In this document: positions 48,671 through 60,759 of the stretch, in pieces
How the letters are laid out: each line of letters starts with the position of its first letter
How positions within the stretch are numbered: position 1 is the stretch's first letter
NCBI GenBank assembly: GCA_964020975.1
Contig: CAXHWN010002609.1
Span: 18,088 to 82,087, forward strand
Direction of reading: 5' to 3'
DNA length: 64,000 bases
Origin: Hermodice carunculata
Lineage: Eukaryota > Annelida > Polychaeta > Eunicida > Amphinomidae
Translations under genes and position numbers: made by a program
Notes under the pieces: generated by a model
Databases searched by the model: none
Told to the model about the DNA's origin: nothing
The model's input: the letters and a program-made list of their open reading frames with translations, nothing else

Positions 48671-50989
48671 GTGGACAAAGGCCTGAGCCAGCCCTTTCTT
48701 TTCTGTATTACCTGGAAACTCCTACAGTACTACATAAAACAGTGTAAAGTGTACATATTAAAACACAAAAACTCTCTTTTAGGAGGAATATCAGAGTTCA
48801 ATTATCATAATCCTACCTATGAATATATGGGAATACTTGTCACTAGCAAATGGCGTGAGCTGAAATAGATGCACATGTAGTCAGTGACGGCCTACACTAT
48901 CTGTTCAGAAAAAAGATACCTTTTTTACATTTTTCATCTGCCTGAGGTGCTACATAAGAAAGCTGTGTTAACTGTACTTTGTCATTCACTGATAACCCAT
49001 GTTAATTGTCTACTTGCTCCCCACTCTTCTACTCTTACAACTGTGCCAGGAAGTTGACTAATGATCTGCAACATCCAGGTTACACCCGTTGGCTGTACCT
49101 GATTGTCACAGCAGTGATGTTGTACATGATCTGTTCTCAGTTTCTCCATCTCTGGACCTGATAGCCACCCATGTTCAAATGATTTGTAGCACACCTGGGA
49201 GCTCAAAGACATCCGTGTGTACTCCCTCACCGAACAGGTCACAGTAATTTAAAATGCGGTGATGCTTCAAATACGTCTATTGACAGATGAGATGCTAGTT
49301 TAGATGCTAGTCTCTGTACTGAGTAGACGCTAGTTTCTGTACTGAGTACACATGGATTTGCTCACTCATTGCTGTGTGCTAGCCTCCATTTTGGTGTTAC
49401 ACTAATTTTTGGCATTTCTGTAAGCAATCAGTAATTTTTGTCATCATTTTAATCAGCTCTTCAAGTGAACAGAGATAGGTGAGATACCTCAGTCTTCATA
49501 GTCGATAATAAGAAAATTGTGGTCATTTTGATCCAACTTCAGTGGTGTTTTGGCAATTCATTTTAACTTGAGACAACAAAAGGAAAAGTATACTAAGATG
49601 GCAGAAGCAGATGATTGACAATGTAGAGTTAATCTAGTTTCACGTTAGGTAGCACATATCCTGTAGATAAGTAATCCTGCCTTCCTGTTTTTAATTGCTA
49701 GGTCAATACACAGGCTGTACAAAATTAAGCACGTGTTTCTCATATGCCATTGGAAAATAGAAAATGAATAAAAATTATTCTGAGACCCAATATTTATCAA
49801 CACTTTGCAGTAAATATCCGAGTTTTGGAAACTTTAAAAAGTTCTTGCAAAGTTATGAAGTGAGAAATGACACTAGAATATGTGAGATGGCATCATTGAT
49901 AAGAAATAAGAAAATCATCTAAATTTCCTGCATTGCATTATGACTTTTTTTCCTTTTTTTTTTCTTTTAAACATAAATGTTGCATGTAGCTTGCTATCAT
50001 AATGGAAAGCAGTTTGTACTAAACAACATGTGAAGAATCACAAGTATTGCATAACTTCAGTGATACACTGGGTGATTTGGCTGTCAACATCAGTACTATT
50101 TTACCCTTTCCAGCCCTGTTTCTACCCACTAGTACATGATACTTTACACCATATAATTTTGTATTTTCTCCTCCAATTGAAGTTCAGTTGAAGACTCCAT
50201 GAAACTGCAAACCCAATCAGTGTAAATTAAAGATTGATCCAGGGTTGGAATTGAACTCTTTTTTTTTGTAACATGCCCTGCAGACAATTTATACACATAA
50301 TCCCAACTTGCCCTGAGAGTCCTCACAAAACAACCAACTTACCAAATGTACGCTGGAACAGTCTTGGTTTTTCATGGCATCATTTACCATGCCTTGGATA
50401 TCAGCACCTTCATTTGGCATCACTGTCTTTCCATACAGAATATGAACTGGCTATAGTTTCGGCAAAAATGTTGAAAGTCACTTCCAGTGAGACACCAGCA
50501 CCATCTCTCAGATTGTATTCTTTTCTTCCCAATGTCCTTTGCACCCTTTTCAGGGGCTTTGCTGATCTCAAATGGCCACACGATCTAGGATATTTTAAGT
50601 GCTAGGTTGCACATTTTTTACTGCATGATTAACAATGGCAAAGAAGTAAAGCTGGACACAGACCAGTTGGAACCAATCAGTGCTCATACTAGCTGATATA
50701 GCTTGCTGTGAATTGTGCAACAATAGGTCTTTAACTACAGTGAACACTTAGCTTTGTAACTACCAAGAAAAAACATCATCCCTTGATTGTTTTTAATCGC
50801 CCTTTTTAAGCTTGCCTCAAGGGAAACAAAGTTATAAAGTGAACTTGCCCGACTGCATTTGAACTTGCCTCAGGACATCAGGCACCTATTGATCTCTGAT
50901 ATACATGTACTAAACATCAGAGTTTATGGAGTTGTAATATATAATGTATACTCCATGAACTATCAATGCAACAAATCAATGTGTTGTTT

Positions 50990-51550
50990 TGTTATATTTT
51001 ATGATCAGAACAAGCCGGACTCGAACCTGCAACCTTTGGAACCAGTTACCCAGCTGAAATGGGAAACGCACATATGCACTCAACCAAATCCCCATTCTTA
51101 TTAAGAATGGTTCAATGGAGGTAGTTATGTGTGAGTGCCATATCAACACGGTTATGCAGTATATGTACTGAGTCAGCATTTATTACCAGAATTGGGGACT
51201 TAAATCCACCAGCATTAAAGAAATGCCGAAATTATATATTTTATGTTTGGAACAAGCGGGACTCAAACCTACAACCTTTGGCACCAGTCACCTAGCTGAA
51301 ATGGGAAATGCACATATCCACTCGACCAAATCCACATTCTTAAAAAGAATGGTTCAATGGAGGTAGTTATGTGCGAGTGCTATGTCAACACGGTTATGCA
51401 GTATATAAGTACTGAGTCAGCATTTATTACTAGAATCAGGGACTTAAATCCACCAGCATTAAGGAAATGCCGAAAATATATATATTTTATGTTCGGAATG
51501 AGCTGGATTCGAACCTGCAACCTTTGGCACCAGTCACCTATCAGAAATGG
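50990..51550 (-). repeat. tRNA-like tandem repeat, period about 244 bp
   Basis: Three units begin at 51008, 51250 and 51496 (third partial). On the minus strand each carries a B-box-like GGTTCGAGTCC or close variant. Upstream of it lies an A-box-like GGTTGAGTGCATATGTG, about 60 bases away as in a tRNA with a long variable arm. A T-arm stem of about 5 bp can be drawn. No paired acceptor stem is apparent, so this is not a working tRNA. Each unit also has a CATTCTTATTAAGAATG palindrome. It is probably a tRNA-derived SINE or tRNA pseudogene that was tandemly duplicated. Confidence 0.5.
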
Positions 51551-52379
51551 TGTGGTTTAAAGAAGCCATAACAGTAACTCATGACAAGTGCATGCTTCAG
51601 AATATTACACTGCGGGTGGAAGTATCCTCCCCAATATCAAACAGGAGCCTGCATGGTGATCTCAAACCAGTATTGGCACTAAACCACAGGAGATGTTCAG
51701 TTGGGCAACCTGAGCTTTATTGCTTTGAGCTACATAGGTCCTACTACCAGGCAATCTAACTGCATGCCAACTAACAATGTGAAATCAAAGGCTAAAGTCA
51801 TTGCTGCCATGCTGATAAAATTAATTGTACACACAATGATAGTATCTTAAACACATGGGAAGACTGCAGAATGTGATCAAGCCAGTATGTGGGAAGGGCT
51901 AGGACCAGTTTGTTCTCAGAGCTTTTGGAAATTCCATTTGCTGGACTTTGTATTGTAATTGTAATCTTATGAATCATGTTACCATATGTCCTTGACTTGG
52001 AGTGATTTGGATAGAAATGTTTTTCTGCAAACCTACCTTATTAGAACCATTAGCGGGGAACCTAGGAGTAAGACAACCTGGCTCTTGTCACACCTGAAGT
52101 TAGTGTAACTCTCACCTCTATTACAAGATGAGGGTTTTGCCTCATGTAGATATTAATACTGAGGAGTATGAAATGTTCCTGTATGAATCTGAATGAAGGG
52201 TTTGCATCTTTCATATTCCTTGACTTGGCTAAAATGTCACTAACCAGCAGGTATCATTGAGTCTCATAAATAGTAAAGTACAATCATTAATGTTGTACAA
52301 TGAATAAATGATGTCTGTCTTGTTTTGCATTACCCTAAAAATGTCTACCAATACTTCTCATGAATATCTTCTTCCTAGA

Positions 52380-52740
52380 ATGTTGGAAAACGCCAAGGTA
52401 TTCAAGTCTCCAATCCATACATGTACCTGGGCATTTCTCGACAAAAATGCCAAGGAACGCAGAGATGCTGTTCAATTTAGACATTACCTCAGCATTTCTC
52501 GGTGAAAATGCCAAGAAACGCTGAGCTAAGGAGTATGGTGAAAATGATGAGAAACGCCAAGGTAAGAATAAGTGAGAAAGGTACCTCGGTGTTTCACGGC
52601 ATTTTTGCCAAGAAATGCGGAGGGGAGAGTAGCATTGCAGTAGATTTCTGTGTTTCTTTGCAAAATTGCCGAGAGATGCTGAGAAAAGGATTTTTGTACA
52701 AATTTCCTCCACATTTCTAGGCAAAAAATGCCGAGGGTGG
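52380..52740. repeat. array of about five related hairpins
   Basis: Imperfect palindromes of one theme, CAGCATTTCTCGGCAAAAATG with CCAAGAAACGCTGAG, occur at 52426-52460, 52488-52525, 52584-52622, 52648-52683 and 52707-52736, with partial ones near 52390 and 52550. The best (52488-52502 with 52511-52525) has a 15-bp stem with two mismatches and an 8-base loop. Because each unit is nearly self-complementary, both strands are open for about 70-130 codons; this is a by-product. No coding or known family. Confidence 0.6.
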
Positions 52741-53049
52741 CCCTTTCTCAGCGTTTTGGCTCTCCTAATGTTTGATATTTTGACCTAATTTAATCACATT
52801 TTGAATATAAATGGTAGATGATACCTAAGGATGCAAAATGCACCGAATCAATAGCTTGCATTGCATTGGTTGTGACCCATCTGCATCAATGAAAGCCCAG
52901 GGGAGGGGGTAATGATTTTATCGGGCTTTGTGGCCCCTAGATATCCTTTTAGGGAAGACTAACAGGTCAAAACTTTTAGACTTTCTTATCAAAGTTCTTG
53001 GAGGTCAGTTTAGTAATACCTCCATCAGTGAACACTCTCATGTGGCCCC

Positions 53050-53100
53050 ACCAATTACCTTGCTGGCATAGACAGACCCTTCTCACTACACTATGGAGAT
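53050..53100 (-). repeat. short dispersed repeat, shared with 20970-21012
   Basis: On the minus strand the words AGTGAGAAGGGTCTGTCTAT and CCAGCAAGG match the plus-strand segment near 20975-21005. The flanks are not alike beyond about 30 bases. Confidence 0.4.
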
Positions 53101-54249
53101 CTGATTTTAACCCTGCTGGTTGTGCTCCATTGAAATCCATACATAATAATAGCTGGGCAAATAGGACTGTCTTCACAGACAACTGATTACCCATTAGTTA
53201 AATAAAACATTAAAAATACCACTCAGCAGAACAACATTGTTTGACAAAAATTTTCACTTTCAAGCTCAAAGTTGAGGGAAATCATAGCTTATCCAGCTCA
53301 GTAAGTCCATCATTTGACATGCTGGGCTACGTTTTTGATCTTCTGTAACTACAACCAGTTGTGTGTATGTATATATCAAGTATTCCAGTGCACAAAAATT
53401 ACATCCTAAAAAAAATGAATACATGGACTTAAGTTTGAGACTGTACAGTAAGCCCCCAATACCAGGTCAATAATTGATCTGTCCTGTCAGATGTTCTTTG
53501 ATGATGAACATCAAAGTTACATGTGAAATGCCCTGGTACAGCTTTGCAATGAGCAAGCAATGTAGTGATGTTAACATTTGTGACATGTTGCCAAGGTTAG
53601 CACAGTATCAGCTCCTGCATTTGAGGTGCTGCTACCATACACATCATCAAATAGTGGTTCTAAAATTCCAAATTACCTGGAGAAAGACATAAAAGACATG
53701 ACTTTTCAGTGCAATGCTTGAGGGAACCAACTTTCAATTATACTGACTGGAGAGACAACCAGCCAAAAGGATGCCTGCCTGCTCGTAGTTTGAGCACAAT
53801 GCCCGTAACGAAAAGAATTCTACATTCCAATAAAGCTCTGTGCATATTTATTTTTATGCCCAGTCAACCAGATGTGAATACTGTTTCCTGGCTATTTTAC
53901 AACATCAAAAGACAAAGACTTTTATCCCCTCTGCTTGTGCCCGCTGGTGGTGATTGCCCAACCAACTCCACTGATGTAATTGTCATACAGCCCCTCAGAT
54001 AGTATGTGCACCATTGTACAAGCTTAAAGAAAAGGCATTCATGGATCAACAATATATCACATATACAGATTTTCCACCACAGCAGCTTTTGGAGCTGTCT
54101 TTGAAGTTTGCTGAATAATTCAAATCAAAGATATGGGTCCATCAGTCTTGCTAATCCCCACCGATTAAAGCTTTTTCTATAGAAAAGACGACATCTTTTT
54201 ACCAAAAGAGCTGCCATATTATAAATTATTCAGAACTGAGGACAGCAGC

Positions 54250-54320
54250 CTATGTAGGGAGCATGCCCATCTGCCTGGCCCTGGGTATGCTGCATGGAAG
54301 ACAAGCAGTTGTGAATAAGT
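54250..54320 (+). repeat. possible non-LTR retroposon 3' end fragment
   Basis: GGGAGCATGCCCATCTGCCT followed by GGCCCTGGGTATGC and GGAAGACAAGCAGTTG parallels the segment at 59127-59180 before a (CTGT)n tail. It is probably the same retroposon 3' end without its tail. Confidence 0.3.
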
Positions 54321-54599
54321 ATATTTCTGCACCTGTGTCACCTATGTATATTTAAAGCAAACAATTTACCAGCCAAGCATTAAACTTATTGTGCTACCTC
54401 AAGGATGAGATACCATGAATTATTGTAAATTCAGGCTGAAGAGACTTTAATTTAGGAGAAACACAATAATATCAGTGTTTGCTGTAACAACTTAAAAGAT
54501 CAGTTAACCACCGCAGAAACTGTCTAACATCAAGGTACCATCTTGCATACCAAACTTTTTGCAGAAATGCACCAAATCTACTGAGACACACAAGGTTCA

Positions 54600-57500
54600 A
54601 TGGACAAGGCAATTTAAATATTAATGAGCTTTATACTTTAATTCAAAAAATCAATGAAAATAGCATTGCCGTCATCAGTTTAAAATTTTACTGATTTCCA
54701 TGTGACCCTATGGAGTCAAAGTGAAGGCCACTTAGCCATTTCAGATTTACTTATTTCAAATATGTTTTTGCCTGTAACTGCACTGCTGTTGAATGAATTG
54801 ACATTCTTTGCTTTTTGACAGTTACACTCATCACATGGCTTTTTACTATAATGTGCAAGTGAACTTTTGAATTTGTTTGTGCAAATGATAATTTAAATCC
54901 ACAACATGGATTTTCTGTTGGGCATGATAGCAGAAGTTATGGCAAACAGAAATATGAAACTATAAATGTAAATTGTTCAATGTTGATATATTTATTTGGA
55001 AGACCAGAAAACATAATCACTGTCACCTCAGGTAAGGCTGGTCATCTGTTTGATATGGGACATGCATAGTAATTTCCCATCAAATACCTCACCTTTGCTA
55101 CATGTGGGCAATGGCGAAACTTGGTCACCATGTTATGGGCATACTTACAGACATGACTATAACTTCTTAAACACCTAATTTACAAGTTGCCAGTTTGGGA
55201 AGAATAAAATATTTTTAATGTGTAAAACAGTTACTTTCCTGTAGAAGTAGGTCTTCGTTTAATGATTCAGGACAAAGTAGCACCATAACTCATAAGAATG
55301 TCCCATATTAGGCCTACTAAAAGTTACCAAAGCGATAGAAAAGGAACCACAGTTACAACAAACCAAAAGAAGTTTTGAAAATATGTACTTCAGAGAATGC
55401 AAAAAAAGAACATTTCTTTCTTTTTTTTTTTTTTTTTTTTTTGCTCTAAGGCCAGTTACTGTATGTCTCTGAATGAAGAGGAAACAGAAAATTACCTATA
55501 AACAACAGAAAAAATGCTTAAGGCAGCAGAAAGTAGACAGAACTGTTGGTAAGACAGCATATTTCAACAATACATCCTTAAGGGAAAGAAAAATACAGCT
55601 TTAGAAATGAAATGTTTTCCCCTTTGTAGATCAATGACTGAGACTGAAAAACACTTCTAAAGGTCAAGACCATGTGATTTTATTTTTATTTAATATTTTA
55701 CCCACATGTATGCAGGCAAAAATGTACATTGACACATGTATATACATGAAATCATGCCTTTTGCACAGATTTGCATGAAACATTTTTGTATTTTGCATGG
55801 ACCAGTGACCTTGTGGGGTCAAGGAAACTTGGCCACCTAAATTCACAAAATTGGTTGGGACATAGTGTTGCTTTTATTAGATATGAGCCTAAACAAGCTG
55901 GCAAAAAGGAAGCCCTTTGTGGACTGTTGACAGAAAGGCTTGATTTAGTGATTACTTTACAATCACGGACCTCCCGCTTATGTTTGTTCTTGTTGACACA
56001 TGGTTATTTCTTTAAGACATAAAGACAAATAATATTACAATTATAGTCAACATTCATAGATAACAGTGTAGAAGCTGTATAAACAATATAAAAGCTGCCA
56101 TTTGTTTATGTTCTATCCAACAAGCACCTGGTGTGTTTTATTTGTAAAACATACAGCATACACTTTGAGGCGGTGCTTCATAAAGGTCAGGCATAAAGGA
56201 AAAATAGGCAACAAAAACAATATCACCTGTCTTATCAAGTGTTCATCTTATGGTGTGCTGTAATGATATCTCACTTCAAACCACAATAAGAAAGCAATTA
56301 TGGAGACACACCATCCTCATATTAATCTGAAAGATATCCACATACAGGTATAAACAGCATGCAGATGGTGCAATTTTTCAGCGTGACAAAAAAATAATTA
56401 CAGGGTGATCCAATATCAGATAGTTTTTGATGTGAGTATGACAATGACACAATATATCACTCTGTGGAGAGATATGCAGCCAAGGTAAGGTGCCAAGAAG
56501 CATGGACTGGCAGAATATACAAGACTAACAATCAGTTCACTCAAGAAAAGCAAAAAGGATCTGTTATAGCTCCTAAGATCGAACTGTTTTGACCACTCTC
56601 TTACAAGTTCATCAAATTAATTAATTTAAAATTTGCCTGCAAAAGGTGGAAACTCTTTATATACCATAATATGGTCTGGTAAAGTAATACACCAGACAAA
56701 CTGAAAAGGCTTAAACTGAATATTGCAAGATTCTTTATTCATATGACTCTTTGTGTTCCTGGTACACCTGATCCTTGAAAAGATTCCAATCAGATTTGGC
56801 AAAAAGGAACACAAACAAGTTATATATGAACTGAAATGTTATGCTGTAATGGACAGGTGGAAAATGAGAAAAAAGTCAAAGCATAGACCATGGTACATGA
56901 ATTGCATTACACAATAACCTGAATCAATGGACCCAGAGCCAGCCGCAGTGACATATCTGACAATGCAATAGAATTTGGAAAGCAACCTAAGCTTCCACAC
57001 AATAAGACTTCACATGGTATCATAGCTTAAAATACTGAAATATATATTTACTCAAGTTAGATGTGTGGAACCCTCTCCCAAATAGGCACAAGTTGACTCA
57101 AGGCTGGTGTATAATGGCTTCATCATAGAACTGTAATAGCTGTTACATGTACCTGCACTTGCATACATATGGTCGGTGGAGGTATGTTAGCGGTTCTGTC
57201 TTTGGCCAACAGTTATCTTCTGGCTGAAATTCTGAAGACTTACTGGTAAATCCTTCAGCCATATGCCAAAAAAGACACCATATCTTTTTTTTTTTTTTTT
57301 TTTTTTTTTTTGCATGTAAAACATCCCAAAATCTGACATGCCAATGTGCCTCACATGACAATTTGCTTTGCTTTCATATTGCCAGAACATCTAAATCTTG
57401 ACCTATGCCTGATAGTTCCACACACAGCATAATGTCATGCTAATATTCATGTTACCATAAATATGCAACTTTTGATGCAGATGTACAGCAACATCTGCCT

Positions 57501-57700
57501 TTAATGTCTGGGTGTTTATAGAATCACCTGCAAATACCTTGAAAATGCCATATAGTGTGAACCTTTTCTCTTGGTTAGAATGTAATCACCTGTTTAGTGA
57601 ATGCACGAACTGTAGGTTACTCAACACTTATGGGCTGTGTCAACATGCAGCACTCACTGAATTTACCATACTTTCCATATCCAGATTCACTTAGCCTTGA
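54600..57700. other. unique AT-rich sequence, nothing recognised
   Basis: Apart from poly-T runs at 55421-55442 and 57285-57311 I see no repeat, inverted-repeat element or supported coding block. Confidence 0.4.
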
Positions 57701-57709
57701 AAGGAACAA

Positions 57710-58611
57710 CATCAGGTGGGTCTAGGACACATCGTCGAATCCTACATGGTCGAATACAACTTCGTCGATTATTCCAGGAAGTCGAAAACAATCATCGTCG
57801 AATGCATATTTGGTCGAATGAATAAATGGTCGAATAGTTAATTTAATCGAATGCAAATTTTGTCGAAAATTTAGTCGAAAATTCGTCGAAAACTATTAAG
57901 TTCATGTTGCTGACCTATTGACACGACATCGCTCGCTTGCGGCAGTTTTTCGGTAACACTAAAACATGAATCCGGATATGGCAAATGGGACCGGAACCAC
58001 AGACCGTGGCCATGTGTCATTGTTTATTGACAAACACTACTAACGCATGTTTACTGCGCATTGGAAGTCCTTGTTGAAGAATTTTATCAAGTAAATAAGC
58101 AAAATGTATATAGTAGCTGCTAGAACGTGCTTCGGTCCTTGAAACATATGTATATTATAAATCTATTCAACAAATGTCTATCAAAAATATGTCATCAAAA
58201 ATATGTATAAATAGCATCATTCCATTATCAATCTATCCATGTAAATAAGTTGTATCGATCAATGTATATCATAAATCTGTTCTATCAAAAATATATCTAT
58301 CAAAAATATGTATAAATAGCATCGGTTTGCCTCGATCTGTGTGAGACAAATAATAGACCAAGTACAACAAAATAGCATGCAAACGTGCAACAGTTTGTGC
58401 TGCTCTCAGTCCTCGGGGACACTTGAACTATTGCTGACACTTTGATTACTACCTTTCGACCACTATTGTGTTCGACGATTTGGATCATTCGACCACTATT
58501 GTCTTCGACCAATAAAACTTTAGACAAAGTTTTGTTTCGACAAAACTGCCCATTGACGAAATTGTCATTCGTGAAGTGGAATTTGACGATGTGTCCGTCA
58601 CGGCATCAGGT
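57710..58611. mobile_element. inverted-repeat element with strand-switching TCGAA arrays, about 886 bp
   Basis: An 8-bp direct repeat CATCAGGT lies at 57710-57717 and 58604-58611, as left by hAT-type transposition. Inside, GGACACATCGTCGAAT on the left is inverted on the right (ATTTGACGATGTGTCC). Between 57733 and 57897 the word GTCGA(A/T) occurs about eleven times. From 58455 to 58593 it recurs five or more times as TCGAC, on the other strand. The centre has two copies of CTATCAAAAATATGTATAAA, each followed by TAGCATC. No transposase frame was seen, so it is non-autonomous. Confidence 0.7.
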
Positions 58612-59126
58612 AATTGGTTTTCTGGTTATGGAACATTTGTTTGATGTCAATGGTGGTCCCAGTGTTTTGTAAGAGATACTTCACCACTGAATAGGGGCAG
58701 ATACACACAAGTGGCATGAAAAATCAGATACTAGTTGCTAAACAGCAAAATAAAATCAAAACGATACACCACTACAGTTGTGATGATCCCTGTAACTTCT
58801 CATAGTAATTATTGATATACCCTCAGTTCTTATCTATCCAGTTAAATGACATACAAAAACAAGATGACTAAACCATTCGGTGCTCAAATAGTCCGGACAT
58901 ATATTACTGATCTGAAATCAGTGAACCATGAAAAGTTTAATTACCAGTCATACCAACATGTAGATAGAGCTTATGAAGATTAAGATACAGCATCGTTGTG
59001 TCAACAAAACTTGGATTGGTAACTATTGGGAGTCTAAATTAGATGATTCCTGATTCAGTATTGGCTGCTATAAGAAGTGCACTCACAAAAAGGTCACTGC
59101 ACACAAGTGCCAGAATGGTTGATTGC

Positions 59127-59204
59127 ATCGGGCATGCACCTCAGCCTCAGGGCCCTGGGGAAGATAAGCATCAGTTTACCAGGTTTATACCCTCTATAAA
59201 TAAG

Positions 59205-59240
<36 letters not shown>
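59127..59240 (+). repeat. retroposon-like 3' end with (CTGT)n tail
   Basis: CGGGCATGCACCTCAGCCTC and GGGCCCTGGGGAAGATAAGC lead to CCCTCTATAAATAAGGT and then (CTGT) repeats (59215-59240). A microsatellite tail after an AATAAG word fits the 3' end of a CR1/L2-like LINE or a SINE using it. No reverse transcriptase coding was seen upstream. Confidence 0.35.
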
Positions 59241-59245
<5 letters not shown>

Positions 59246-59618
59246 ACAATAATCAATAGCCCTTTGTAGTTAACTTATTAGTTTTGTATTTTGTTTTTAT
59301 CTACAGTTTTATTTCCATTTTTTAAATCTTTTGTTCAATATTACGTGTTATAGTTCCTATGATGTAATTGTGCAGGGTAGTGGGGCAAGGCGCTGCCTTT
59401 TGTGTACCCAGTAACCTGCCACTGTAATGTACTGGTATATTGTATTGTCTTCAATGTGTCATTTGTCAAATGAAGATAGAGGATTGAATTACATGGTGAT
59501 GGAAAGTAGGAAAGTACCAAGGGGGTTTTTTGTTGATCATGTTTATTTTGAGTTTGGGTAACCTTGCAAGGTCAATCTGACATATTTGCACTTGGTTAAA
59601 TTATTAAATCCATTAAAT

Positions 59619-60260
59619 TACAGTGGATCCTGTCATTTTTCATTTGAAAAATTGAGAGTCCTGAATTGTACACGTATGACTGTGTACGAGTGAACGTTGA
59701 AATTGTAAACAGTGATGATGGTCTGAAACAAAGGTGACCGTGATACTATTTCGAAGGTCACAGAACCACTTCAGTGTGTGCATAGTAGCCTAGAGTCAGA
59801 CTAGACTAGAGTACAGGACTGTGACAGTCCTCTTGTTTTATCAGTGACATGCAAGTTAGCGGCTAGGCCTGCGCATGCATTTAATATTCAACAAAGAATG
59901 TATCATTACCTGCTATTTTCATGCTTGTTGAAAGATCCGGTCTGCAAAGACCAAGTCGTCATTATCTCTGTGCATGTGACACATCGTCATCGGACGCCTT
60001 GTAACTTGTTTTCTGCGTTGGGGCATCTGGAGACTGATGCAGTGAACCTTCCCGACGTTCAACACTCGCCCCCCACCGCTATTACGTGCTTTTAAAAACC
60101 GAGCCCGGACTCCGAACTTGACGGAAGTTTCGACGATGCTACCATGGTCCGTACGTTCCATTTAGACGCTCATTTTTTTGTTAGGCCTGCCTCTATTTGT
60201 CATACGTGTACAATTCAGGACTCTCCATTTTTCAAATGAAAAATGACAGGATCCACTATA
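59619..60260. mobile_element. Tc1/mariner-like non-autonomous element, about 60-bp inverted repeats
   Basis: From 59621, CAGTGGATCCTGTCATTTTT and the following about 40 bases (through AATTGTACACGTATGAC) are repeated inverted up to 60258 with about two or three mismatches. TA lies at both outer edges. The interior is GC- and CpG-richer than the surroundings, includes the palindrome ACAGGACTGTGACAGTCCTC related to the R1 opening, and has no transposase. The near-identical arms imply a recent insertion. Confidence 0.7.
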
Positions 60261-60555
60261 ATTTAAGTTTGGGATTAGCATGAAAAACAAAAACAACAAC
60301 AACGAAAAAAATCACAAGCAGCTCTTGTAATTCTAATCTAAACCTTGAGTTGTGGCACAGTAGTTTCTACCTCCATGGTTCAGTTCAGTTCAGAACGTGA
60401 GCATATATAATCTTAAAAAGGCACAAAGAAAATATATTTGGACGGGTAGGTCTAATGGTAATAAATCATAACACATAAATGTTCAATAAAAAAAAAAGGC
60501 TCAATATATGACGAGAACCAATTTAAAGTAACTTAAACCCTTCAATGGCTTCATC

Positions 60556-60752
60556 GGTGTAGCCAACCCGCCCGGGTTACCCGGGAGGCTTCCTTAATTT
60601 TATGCTGAAAATTCTCGAAAAAAAAATGACAATTTTAGCCACCTCTTTGAATTTGGTCAATAATATCCATCCATATCACATATTAACTTATCTATCTCCC
60701 TCAATTTTATTTTCCATATCCCGGATTTTAAGCTTTGCAGGTTGGCAACACA
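60556..60752. mobile_element. MITE related to 26150-26542
   Basis: GTGTAGCCAACCCGCCCGGG at the left and CAGGTTGGCAACACAG at the right are inverted. TACCCGGGAGGCTTCC and TATCCCGGATTTTAAGC echo the CCGGGAG/CCCG words of the relative at 26155. It is shorter (about 197 bp) and diverged. Confidence 0.5.
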
Positions 60753-60759
60753 GCTTCAT

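Noticed and set aside
52335-52724. Overlapping 129- and 72-codon frames on opposite strands.
   Set aside because: They arise from the self-complementary hairpin array; the two strands read alike for that reason.
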